Below, one piece after another: positions 20,735-28,353 of a stretch of 64,000 nt of DNA; within the stretch, counting starts at the first letter, position 1; each line of letters starts with the position of its first letter. Origin of the DNA: Herbaspirillum frisingense GSF30 (GTDB lineage: Bacteria > Pseudomonadota > Gammaproteobacteria > Burkholderiales > Burkholderiaceae_D); assembly GCF_000300975.2 (NCBI RefSeq), contig NZ_AEEC02000001.1, forward strand, positions 235,192 through 299,191, read 5' to 3'. The notes beneath the pieces were generated by a model, which had not been told where the DNA came from, searched no databases, and saw only the letters and a program-made list of their open reading frames with translations. The translations under genes and the position numbers were made by a program.

Positions 20735-22438
20735 ATGCGTATTCCAACCTACATTCAACGCTCTCGACACGGCATCTTCTTTTTCCGTATAGTTGTACCA
20801 AAGACACTTCGGGGAAAGTTCGATGAGCAAGGGGAAATCAAGCGTTCTCTTCACACACGCAACCTGCGTGACGCCATGCGGTTTGCTCGGCCATTGGCAA
20901 TACAAGCTCTCGACCTTTTCGCAAGTTTGGGAGGCGTCATGAGTCAGCCGCCTAACATTCACGATCTTCTTGCTAAGGCCGATGCCGGAGACTTGCAAGA
21001 ACTCAAATCAATTCAGGCGGTGACGCTCCCTAACGGCGTGCATCACTCGTTTACTGTCGAAGCCGAATCGACCGATCCCGACGAGTTGGCGGCTTTCAAA
21101 GCAGTAGACGATCAGAATATTCAAAAGATTGCTGGAATCGTTCAGCAATATCACCACGCTCACCCGCAGCAACCGTTATCTCCCGAGGCAGCAGCTTATA
21201 TTTAGCGTCAGGACGAAGAATTAAGGCAATTTGCGGCTTCGTTGAAGTGGTCTGCTAAATCCCCTCAAATTACGCCCCGAGAGCCCTCTGAGGCAGTCCT
21301 AGCTCGGCCTGCGATACCCGGCAATACGTTATCGCTTCGCTGGCAGGAATATGCGGTGCAAATGACAGGGGCAACGTGGGGGACCTCTCGTACGGCCAAA
21401 GCGAATCAGCGGATGTTCGACCATTTTCAAGCCTGGCTGAAAGAGGACGTTGATCTGTCCCAAATCACACGAGAAACGATCAATCGCTTCATCCATTACC
21501 TTTTGACTGAACGGGAAGTAGAAGCAGGCAAGCGAAAAGGCCAGAAAGGGCTGGATCAGCGGTCAGTCGATAATTACACGTCGGTTCTGAATAAGCTTTT
21601 GATGTGGGCACAAAACAAGGGCTATTTCCCTAGCGAACAGCGGCTTCCCACTGCCCAGCAAGCCCTCGTCAGTAAAAAAGTACGTCGCAGCCGGGCGGAG
21701 CGAGCGAATCCGCCTTATACGCTCAATCAGTTGCAGAAACTGTTCAATCCCAAGCAATTCAGTCCGAAGCTTCCACATCACTTCTGGCCACCGTTGATTT
21801 CTCTGTTCACCGGGGCACGTCGGCGGGAGATTGCTCAGCTGCTGCTTTCCGACTTCCTGTTTGAGGACGGAATTCACGGCCTGTCGATCAATATTCTGGA
21901 AGACGATGACAAGAGCGTGAAGAGTGCTGCGGGAATTCGTACGATTCCTCTCCATCCGGTTTTGATCGAACTGGGGCTGCTGGAATACGTTGAGGATGTC
22001 CGAGCGTTGGATATCGGACCGGAGTTATTTCCTGGTATTGGGATCACGATTGAAGGCGAAAAGGGGAACGCCGTAGGGAATGCATGGGGACGACACGTCG
22101 CCAAAACGTTGGGCGATGAATCTCGCAATCCCACCTTTCACTCTTTCCGTTCGACCGCTTTGCAGGTGATGAAAAAGAACAAGGTCGGCATTGAGATGCG
22201 ATGCCAGTTAGCCGGACATGAATTCAGTCATGTGAGCCAGGTGTATGCCCCCGACCGTTATACGTTGAGGGAGTTAATGGAGGAGGGCATTCCGAAATTT
22301 GTGTACGACGGCTTGGATTTGTCCGAACTGAAATGCGTGCGAGGTCAATTCGACCAGCATAATCGCAAATCCACAGCACTTCGAATTCGTCGAGAAAAGA
22401 TCATCGCACGGCGAGAACAGCGGAAAAAAGAAAAGTAA
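20735..22438 (+). pseudogene. Tyrosine recombinase (island integrase) with in-frame amber codon
   Basis: One continuous reading frame of about 567 codons, interrupted only by a TAG at 21203-21205 between AAAYI and RQDEELRQFA. The N-terminal MRIPTYIQRSRHGIFFFRIV is the small domain seen at the start of many island integrases. The middle (WGTSRTAKANQRMFDHF to LNKLLMWAQNKGYF) is the SAM-like core-binding domain. The catalytic part has the first Arg in LFTGARRREIAQL, HSFR with His at about residue 469, LAGHEFSHVSQVY and a following Tyr. The downstream part has no credible start of its own. It is probably inactive unless the amber codon is read through or is a sequencing error. Confidence 0.85.
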
Positions 22439-22502
22439 AAACGGGCTGCGGTGATGGGGCTCAATGGACAGAAGATATCTACATTGAAAAGAAAACCAAT
22501 AC

Positions 22503-23198
22503 ATGGAAATTAATTTTGAGCCTCACATTTGCGTCTATCTGGACGTTTTGGGAGGAGCGACTATTTTCTCTAACGCCGATACAGATAAAGAGACCGCCGA
22601 AGAATTTTTGCAGTGCATTCTAGATTTCGAGAATCGACTGAACGGAATTCGTCACGGCAAGAAAACTGTCGTTAAGACTTTCAGCGATAACATCTTTGCT
22701 GCCATACCAATTGAGGCAACGCCTACTATCAGCACAAAGGAGTGGGTAGGCTATTTTCTTCATGAGGTCATCCAGCAGATCAAGATGATTTTCCTCTTGT
22801 CTGAACTCCCCATCCGAGGTGGTGTGACGATAGGAAACCTCTTCATCAATGAGCGTGCCATCCTGGGGCCAGCGGTGCCACGAGCAGTTCATTTGGAAGA
22901 GATGGAAGCGAAGTATCCCCGTGTTGTTGTCGATAAAAGTGTTCTCGATTTGCTGCCCCAATTTAGAGGCTTTGAATTGGAAGAGCATCCGATGATTTAT
23001 CGGGGAGAGGATAATGTTTCTTCGCTAAATTACTTGGGGCTAGATTCTTATTTGCTTAAAAAACACGGCGAGATCATCCAACAGAAGATTCTTGAATTTT
23101 CAAATAACGAGCGAATTCTCCCCAAATACAAATGGCTTGAAAAATATCATTTGGCGATGGTTGAGAAAATGACAGGAATGAATCTCGTGATACGTTGA
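22503..23198 (+). CDS. Class III nucleotidyl-cyclase-like protein
   Basis: A 231-residue protein with no clear signal or membrane segment. It follows the class III adenylyl/guanylyl cyclase pattern: YLDVLGGATIF with Asp14, VKTFSDNIFAAIP with Asp62 (48 residues apart, as for the two metal-binding Asp of the family), then LPIRGGVTIGNLFINERAILG and GPAVPRAVHLEE, which corresponds to the G-x-x-V-N-x-A-x-R-L-E segment. The usual Asn/Arg transition-state pair is altered (PRAVH). Such stand-alone cyclases form the enzyme part of Pycsar defence systems, but no TIR or PycTM effector is in the same operon. Activity and product are unknown; fold confidence is moderate. Confidence 0.6.
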   Translation: MEINFEPHICVYLDVLGGATIFSNADTDKETAEEFLQCILDFENRLNGIRHGKKTVVKTFSDNIFAAIPIEATPTISTKEWVGYFLHEVIQQIKMIFLLSELPIRGGVTIGNLFINERAILGPAVPRAVHLEEMEAKYPRVVVDKSVLDLLPQFRGFELEEHPMIYRGEDNVSSLNYLGLDSYLLKKHGEIIQQKILEFSNNERILPKYKWLEKYHLAMVEKMTGMNLVIR

Positions 23199-23231
23199 GA
23201 TGAAGACGATGTTCCGAATTGCATCGACTCA

Positions 23232-24197
23232 TTATCGATACGATGAAATAGGGGACTCTCTTCTATAACGTTGGCCATCGAACTTAAAGGTATCGGATGC
23301 TCTCACTTTCCCATCATAATCAGCGACGTCAGCCTTGAAGTCATTGGCAGAGTCTAGAAACATCAGATTCTCTGGCCCTGGAACCCCCTCTCTGCGTACC
23401 TCAATGTCATGAAAACCCATCGTCGTGGGAATGATAGATATAAGTCCTGTCCAGCCATTACCTTCCGGATATCCTTGGCCTGTCAGTAGATTGAAAATCT
23501 CTTTAAACGAGTCGCCCACGCGTGCATGTATAGAGGTAATGGTGACGGTCCATCCCTGGGCCATGTCGCCATATTCCATAACGACGGCATACTTCTCTTC
23601 GCCAATGACCTTGATCCTTAAATCTGGCGGCTTACCCCAAGAGCCAGCTTTATACGCGGCGATGTCGTAGATTTTTAGGTTCCAGCCATCCTCTAATTTC
23701 ACGAATTCAAAGAAGCTAAGGTACGGAGCACAGGCGTGGCAGGCCAAGTCCACAGTGATGGTACTGAATACGAGAACAATTTCTTCTTTGAGTTTGTAGG
23801 TTTGGAAAAATTGGCCAACAAAATCATGGTCAAAAGGGGGATCCATATCAGATGCCAGTGTCTTCCAATCGGCACTTTCTAAATGATCTAGACAAATTCT
23901 CTTCGCATCATCAAGATTCCATCGCCCGGGAATATCGACTGGTTTGTTTTGGGAATGCACCAACATGTAGTTATGATTTATGTTGTTGGTGATGGTGTTG
24001 CTTCCAGAGACAGAACCGATTTGAACACTATTATTTCCAGCTGTCTGTTGTACGGAATGGGACGGGATTTTCTCAGAAATTTTCTTCTTCTTTTTCTTCG
24101 ATTGGGTTATTTGGACGACCAAAGCAAGGGCCGCAATTCCGGCACCGACGATTCCAGCGACCCAAGACCATGGTTCAAGACCTGACGGGATATTCAT
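23232..24197 (-). CDS. Membrane-anchored protein of unknown function
   Basis: A 321-residue protein not recognised as a named family. It starts with a transmembrane helix (WSWVAGIVGAGIAALALVV, about residues 11-29) and a strongly basic KKKKKK stretch. An Asn/Gly/Ser-rich segment follows (NNSVQIGSVSGSNTITNN), of the kind found between sensing and effector parts of several NTPase and TIR-type defence proteins. The C-terminal 220 residues appear globular and cytoplasmic by the positive-inside rule. It is convergent with the cyclase-like gene (33 bases between stops) and its 5' end lies about 40 bases from an insertion sequence. Confidence 0.55.
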   Translation of the reverse strand: MNIPSGLEPWSWVAGIVGAGIAALALVVQITQSKKKKKKISEKIPSHSVQQTAGNNSVQIGSVSGSNTITNNINHNYMLVHSQNKPVDIPGRWNLDDAKRICLDHLESADWKTLASDMDPPFDHDFVGQFFQTYKLKEEIVLVFSTITVDLACHACAPYLSFFEFVKLEDGWNLKIYDIAAYKAGSWGKPPDLRIKVIGEEKYAVVMEYGDMAQGWTVTITSIHARVGDSFKEIFNLLTGQGYPEGNGWTGLISIIPTTMGFHDIEVRREGVPGPENLMFLDSANDFKADVADYDGKVRASDTFKFDGQRYRRESPISSYR

Positions 24198-24235
24198 GCT
24201 ATTAGACCTATCTTCTTGTTTTCATTGAAGGATGG

Positions 24236-25562
24236 GCGTGACCGAATTTTTGTGTAAACGGGATTTCGTTTAATTCGTAGAGATACGTTCACCGAACTGG
24301 ATAGTAAACCGAGTCAGTGCAGCTTTCCAATCGCTGATGGGCAGCGTCCACTTTTTACTGATGTTGCGCAGGGCCAGGAAGAAGAGTTTAACCAGTGCCT
24401 CGTCGCTGGGGAACGAGCCCCGGTTCTTGGTCAGCTTGCGCAAACTCATGTTGACCGATTCGATGGCGTTGGTCGTGTAGATGACCTTGCGAATTTCCGG
24501 CGGATAGTCGAAGAACGGAATCAAGCGAGGCCAGTTGCGCCGCCAGGATTGGCCGATAGGTAGATACTCCGCATCCCATTTCTCTTCAAATTCACCGAGT
24601 CGAAGTTCTGCCTCTTCGGCGGTGGCCGACTGGTAAATTAATCGTAGGTCCGCAGCGACTTCCGGGCGCCGTTTCCACCAGACGTAGTTCAGACTGTATC
24701 GAACCATGTGGACGATGCACAGTTGCACTGTAGTCTTCGGGAACACGGCTTCGATGGCATCCGGGAAGCCCTTCAAGCCGTCAACGCAAGCGATGAAGAT
24801 ATCCTGCACGCCAAGATTGCGAAGCTCGGTGACGACCTGGAGCCAGAATTTGGCACCTTCCGTTTGCGCCAGCCACAGCCCCAGCACTTCCTTCTCGCCG
24901 TCCATGGTGATGCCAATAGCCAGGTAGACGGCTTTTACGCGCACCGTTCCCTCACGTACTTTGACATGGATGCAGTCCAGATAAACGATGGGGTAAAGTG
25001 GGTTCAATGGCCGGGCTTGCCATGCCTTGACCTCGTCGACGACGGCGTCAGTAACCGACGAAATCAGGCTCGGCGAAACCTCGGTACCGTACATCTCTTC
25101 CAAGTGTGCCTGAATCTCTCGGACCGTCATGCCTCGGGCATACAGCGAAATAATCTTGTCGTCGAATCCCGCCCAACGCGTCTGATGCTTGGTCACTAGC
25201 TTCGGTTCGAAGCTGCCATGACGGTCACGGGGAATTTCAATCGGCAGCTCGCCAAATTCGCCCTTGAGCGTCTTGCGACTCTTGCCGTTTCGAGTATTGC
25301 CTGTGTCATTGGCAACGCTCTCATGCTTTCCATGACCGAGGTGCTCGCTCAGCTCGGCTTCCAGCGCCCGCTCCACCAACACCTTGGTCAGATGTTTCAA
25401 CAGGCCTACTTCGCCTATCAAATCCTCGGGATTCTTGTAATTGGCTAGCAAACCAGCCAGTAGTTCTTCGGGTACGTCGTGTTTCTTTTTACTCATTGTG
25501 GCTCCGGACAAGGCGACAGTTTCCTGCCAATAATCCGTTTACACAAAATTATGTACAGGCCC
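24236..25562 (-). mobile_element. IS256-family insertion sequence
   Basis: A 1327-bp element with one transposase gene. The ends are imperfect 28-bp inverted repeats starting GGGC and sharing the inner block TTTTGTGTAAACGG; left copy 24236-24263, right copy 25535-25562. The outer parts of the repeats differ at several places. No 8-9 bp target duplication is visible (TGAAGGAT on the left, CATGCTTG on the right), which points to rearrangement after insertion or decayed ends. It lies in the middle of the island between unknown genes. Confidence 0.85.
24270..25496 (-). CDS. IS256-family transposase (mutator type)
   Basis: A 408-residue DDE transposase. Family blocks are plain: NTRNGKSRKTLKGEFGELPIEIPRDR in the N-terminal part (two motifs), IISLYARGMTVREI, the first Asp in VYLDCIHVKVRE, the second in ACVDGLKGFP, IVHMVRYSL, and the catalytic Glu in TTNAIESVN near the end. 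The start MSKKKHDVPEELL at 25496 is preferred over an ATG-like start five codons upstream. The frame is intact, so the element could still supply transposase. Confidence 0.93.
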   Translation of the reverse strand: MSKKKHDVPEELLAGLLANYKNPEDLIGEVGLLKHLTKVLVERALEAELSEHLGHGKHESVANDTGNTRNGKSRKTLKGEFGELPIEIPRDRHGSFEPKLVTKHQTRWAGFDDKIISLYARGMTVREIQAHLEEMYGTEVSPSLISSVTDAVVDEVKAWQARPLNPLYPIVYLDCIHVKVREGTVRVKAVYLAIGITMDGEKEVLGLWLAQTEGAKFWLQVVTELRNLGVQDIFIACVDGLKGFPDAIEAVFPKTTVQLCIVHMVRYSLNYVWWKRRPEVAADLRLIYQSATAEEAELRLGEFEEKWDAEYLPIGQSWRRNWPRLIPFFDYPPEIRKVIYTTNAIESVNMSLRKLTKNRGSFPSDEALVKLFFLALRNISKKWTLPISDWKAALTRFTIQFGERISTN

Positions 25563-25718
25563 CATGCTTGGGCGTACTTATGAGATATCCTGATTTAGAG
25601 ACTTTCTGTCGGCAGGAAGGTCGTCTGGATTGGCGGAGTATGGGGCATTGATGCCGCAAATACGAAGTGGTACTTCATACCAGGATGGTTACATTACGAG
25701 AAAAAGAGGGCGACGAAA

Positions 25719-26369
25719 ATGGATTCAAACATTGTTTACGTTAAGTGTCTGAACGAAGATCGTGGCATTGGAGATTTCTTTAAAGACCTCTACAAATATG
25801 GAACGGTGAGTAGTCGGGACTTCGCTTGCACTCGAATGGATGAAGCTGCAATTAGAGACATATTGCGAGCGTACATTTCGAAAAACGGCATTTCGTCCCT
25901 CTTTCATTTCTCACTCACCTGCGATGCGGTGCTTCATCCTGGAATTCATGTGGACGAGATTGAGGAAGTAATTCTTGGATTTATCAAGAGCCTCAACGGA
26001 GTCAAGGATCTCCTAGTCATCGATCCGTACTTTTACTCAGAAGATCCAGATTGCGTTTCTTTGTTCGGAAGAATGATGGCCGAGATTTCGAGTGATCTTG
26101 AAAGCGTGACGTTCTTCACGAATGGAAAGAGCATCTCCAAAAAAGGAAAGATGCACGCGGTTTTGAAGCAGCAACTTTCGGCCGTGAAAATTAACGACGT
26201 GATTACCGACGAATTCCACGACAGATTCTGGATTGATCCGGATCGCCGAAAAGGAGTGGTAATGGGAACTTCCCTTAACGGAATCAAGAAGAAGATCGCA
26301 TTGATCGATCATCTATCGTTTGGCGACGTCAAGCAAATCGCAGAATTGGCTCTTCCTTTGATCCCTTGA
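25719..26369 (+). CDS. Phospholipase-D-like domain protein, hypothetical
   Basis: A 216-residue protein with a single late motif, H167-D-R-F-W-I-D followed by GTSLNG (183-188) and Asp203. This resembles the half-site of atypical PLD-fold nucleases and DNA-binding proteins, which often act as dimers (H-D-R in place of the classic H-x-K). An earlier LLVIDPYF strand (about 99-105) fits the same fold. A catalytic role is not proven. The same frame is open for about 40 codons before the ATG with no other start, up to about 40 bases from the IS, so a 5' truncation is possible. It is followed 72 bases later by an unknown gene in the same direction. Confidence 0.5.
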   Translation: MDSNIVYVKCLNEDRGIGDFFKDLYKYGTVSSRDFACTRMDEAAIRDILRAYISKNGISSLFHFSLTCDAVLHPGIHVDEIEEVILGFIKSLNGVKDLLVIDPYFYSEDPDCVSLFGRMMAEISSDLESVTFFTNGKSISKKGKMHAVLKQQLSAVKINDVITDEFHDRFWIDPDRRKGVVMGTSLNGIKKKIALIDHLSFGDVKQIAELALPLIP

Positions 26370-26441
26370 AGCAGCAGAGGTTTTTTGGTCGAAACGAGGG
26401 AGAAAATTCAGATGGAATCACAAAGCAAGATAGAGGCGTAA

Positions 26442-27140
26442 ATGAGGGAAATGAAGTTTCGTGACGCGATGGATTACCTTCCCGGTGTTCAACCGATTAA
26501 AGCCCGCCAACTCATCTCAGTTTGGCAGGGGGAAGCAATTGATCACCATTTGTTTGCAAAGAAGAAGTCTGTTAAACCATATGTCGTCTCTGCGGGCTCT
26601 CTCAGTTTTTCAGAGGATGACCTGAATGAGCTGATTCACAATGACGGGTTCAGTGCTAGCACCATCAGCCCTAAGGGGGCCGGATTGCTTATCAGGCTTT
26701 ACGAAGAGAACATCCTTCCGATCAAGGGAAAGGCAGGCCCCGTTTCAGAGGTTTTGATTGCGTATGCGAGCGAAGGTCAGACTTTTTCAGATCTTCGAAA
26801 ACTACGGGTCGAGACGGAGCGACTGAAACGTGAGGTAGTGATCAAGAAATTTGAAGATCTGGATTCGATCAGTGATTCTGATTTTTCATACACTTTTTTA
26901 GATCAACTGTTTTTCCATCATAAAAAGATAGGAATCGGATTTTCTGAATTGGTCGTTGGCGGAATCAAGGTCACGAAATACGTGAGCAAGCATTACAGCA
27001 ATTCACGTAAAAATTTCGACTATGCAATTAAATACAGTGGTACAAAGAATGATGGCACACCCTTCGTATATGAAAAGCCAAGCCGCTATGCCGAGAACAG
27101 AGGGAATGATCCAGAGAGAAACTGGGGCCTTCCTGAGTGA
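26442..27140 (+). CDS. Hypothetical protein, partner of the PLD-like gene
   Basis: A 232-residue soluble, charged protein; I do not recognise the family. The middle (about residues 118-145, LRKLRVETERLKREVVIKKF) is likely a helical or coiled-coil stretch. The C-terminus is rich in Tyr, Asn and Lys (KNFDYAIKYSGTKNDGTPF). A ribosome site (GAGGCG) precedes the ATG; a second in-frame ATG follows three codons later. It lies downstream of the PLD-like gene with a short gap and is closed by a strong terminator, so the two probably form one transcript. Codon use is island-like. Confidence 0.6.
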   Translation: MREMKFRDAMDYLPGVQPIKARQLISVWQGEAIDHHLFAKKKSVKPYVVSAGSLSFSEDDLNELIHNDGFSASTISPKGAGLLIRLYEENILPIKGKAGPVSEVLIAYASEGQTFSDLRKLRVETERLKREVVIKKFEDLDSISDSDFSYTFLDQLFFHHKKIGIGFSELVVGGIKVTKYVSKHYSNSRKNFDYAIKYSGTKNDGTPFVYEKPSRYAENRGNDPERNWGLPE

Positions 27141-27156
27141 GTAAGTATAAAGAGCC

Positions 27157-27191
27157 ATAAAAAATGCCTGGAAAATCCAGGCATTTTTTAT
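27157..27191. terminator. Bidirectional terminator
   Basis: A perfect 16-bp stem (ATAAAAAATGCCTGGA with its complement) around an AAA loop, with A and T runs on its sides. It separates two convergent genes and can serve both strands. Confidence 0.93.
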
Positions 27192-27208
27192 GGGGAATCA
27201 GCAAAGAA

Positions 27209-27640
27209 TTAACGCAGATTGAACATGACACTCAGGCGTTGATACCAATTGTCCATCTCTTCCTTCGAATGAAAGCGTACTTCGACGCGTGGGTCCGTCA
27301 TTGAACGGGTCTTAATGAAGAGGCGGTTGTGAGTGTCTTTCTGCCTGATCATCCCCCATCCATTCCGGGTCGTTACCGTGTTCCAATTAGTTTCAACACC
27401 TGTGACATCGTAAGTATTGAGAACGAAAGGCTTTCCAGCAGAGTAGATCAGCATTTTCTGGGCATTGGTGTCGAGCCCTATTATGTTGCGGTACTGTTGA
27501 TCAAGATGTAATCCGTGTTGTTGAATGAGCTCTTGCCAGATACTGCTGCTTGCTCCGGTCGCATGGAAAATTTTTCCTGACCGTTTCAACCACATAAAAA
27601 CAATCGCTGTTAAGCCTGCAATAAGCAAAAAGCCTGACAT
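27209..27640 (-). CDS. Small membrane-anchored hypothetical protein
   Basis: A 143-residue protein with one N-terminal transmembrane segment (GFLLIAGLTAIVFMWLKR) and a soluble domain of about 115 residues. The soluble part reads like a small beta-barrel: YRNIIGLDTNAQKMLIY, then FVLNTYDVTGVETNW, then RLFIKTRSMTDPRVEVRF and a final helix (EEMDNWYQRLSVMF), an arrangement similar to PH-like domains. I cannot name the family with confidence. The ATG has GGGAG seven bases upstream. It is convergent with the previous gene through the shared terminator. Confidence 0.6.
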   Translation of the reverse strand: MSGFLLIAGLTAIVFMWLKRSGKIFHATGASSSIWQELIQQHGLHLDQQYRNIIGLDTNAQKMLIYSAGKPFVLNTYDVTGVETNWNTVTTRNGWGMIRQKDTHNRLFIKTRSMTDPRVEVRFHSKEEMDNWYQRLSVMFNLR

Positions 27641-27913
27641 CTATTTTTCTCCCATATGCAATCTCCCCAAAATTGCGATTTCATGTAGGCGAGCAGGGGG
27701 AGTGGCCGCAATTACGGTCAAAATTGTGGCGCGGCAAATGTAGTAGAGAAATAGTGTCTTTTAGCCTTTTTACATCACTCAAAAGTTGATGGGAGGAAGG
27801 ATTTATCATCTTCTTCTCCTTCGGCCAGATCCATGAGACTTGTGTTAGAATGACAATATGGACTAGTGTAATTCCGTTGCCACCCGGAATTTAGTCCTGC
27901 CGCTCCAATTCCA

Positions 27914-28214
27914 TCCAGTCAGTTTACGGAAAATGGCCCGGAAGTAGCGAGCACTCAGAATACGGTGGCACGTAGTGAGCAGAAAAAGTTGGAAGTAGCT
28001 CCATCAAATCCTCGCAATGTCGGCGAGCAATCCTCAGGCGTCAAAGTTGGGGGACGTTCGAAAGTCACAAAGCTGGATACACAATTCACTGTCGATGGGG
28101 AGATGAGCATGAAGAAAAAAGGTCTTGGTTTTGGCATTACCTTCAAGAAGTTTGTAGCAGGATTTACCGCAGTTGTAGCAACGAATATGAGTGTTCTTCC
28201 GTAAACTGATTGGA
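27914..28214. repeat. 301-bp segment bounded by 18-bp inverted repeats
   Basis: TCCAGTCAGTTTACGGAA at 27914-27931 is the reverse complement of TTCCGTAAACTGATTGGA at 28197-28214 except for one base (17 of 18). The match continues weakly by a few bases on both sides. The enclosed DNA has one open frame that reads through the left repeat and ends inside the right repeat. It could be a non-autonomous (MITE-like) insertion, a recombinase-bounded cassette, or a long stem-loop RNA. No target duplication was recognised. Confidence 0.6.
27965..28204 (+). CDS. Small ORF inside the inverted-repeat segment (doubtful or fragment)
   Basis: A 79-codon frame from a GTG, ending in a TAA within the right inverted repeat. 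The frame is open upstream to 27872 with no usual start codon, so the GTG may be a chance start inside a gene fragment. The product is basic and hydrophilic at first (SEQKKLEVAPSNPRNVGEQ) and ends with a hydrophobic stretch (FKKFVAGFTAVVATNMSVLP) similar to the extended signal peptides of large secreted exoproteins. If so, it would be an N-terminal fragment cut off at the repeat. This is speculative; it may not be expressed. Confidence 0.3.
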   Translation: MARSEQKKLEVAPSNPRNVGEQSSGVKVGGRSKVTKLDTQFTVDGEMSMKKKGLGFGITFKKFVAGFTAVVATNMSVLP

Positions 28215-28217
28215 TAT

Positions 28218-28252
28218 AAAAAACCCGCAAGTCGACCTTGCGGGTTTTTTTT
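28218..28252 (+). terminator. Rho-independent terminator upstream of gajA-like gene
   Basis: AAACCCGCAAG and CTTGCGGGTTT form a perfect 11-bp stem with a TCGAC loop and a run of eight or more T. It shields the Gabija-like operon from upstream transcription and would end any transcript of the inverted-repeat segment. Confidence 0.92.
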
Positions 28253-28353
28253 CGTCTAGATTTTCCCCATTGTTTTATTATTTGGTTACGTCAAAAAACA
28301 TTGAGCGAAAAGTACAAAATAACTCGTTCAGTTTGAAGAAAGACAGGGGAAGG

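Larger units (their letters stand above)
27641..28353. other. Long mostly non-coding stretch before the Gabija-like pair
   Basis: A 713-base region that contains the 301-bp inverted-repeat segment (27914-28214), a possible 79-codon frame, a terminator (28218-28252) and the presumed promoter of the Gabija-like operon. The part 27641-27913 shows no credible gene. Confidence 0.55.

Noticed and set aside
22503..24197. Complete Pycsar operon
   Set aside because: The cyclase-like gene and the membrane protein gene are convergent, and the latter is not a recognisable PycTM or TIR effector.
24228..25570. Target-site duplication around the IS256-family element
   Set aside because: The 8-9 bases on the two sides do not match.
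27896..27912. tRNA 3'-end-like string CCTGCCGCTCCAATTCC as a second attachment site
   Set aside because: Only a few bases match the tRNA-Asp end and the CCA is absent.
27914..28214. Retron-like msr-msd region
   Set aside because: Inverted repeats flank a transcribed-looking segment, but no reverse transcriptase gene exists anywhere in the island.
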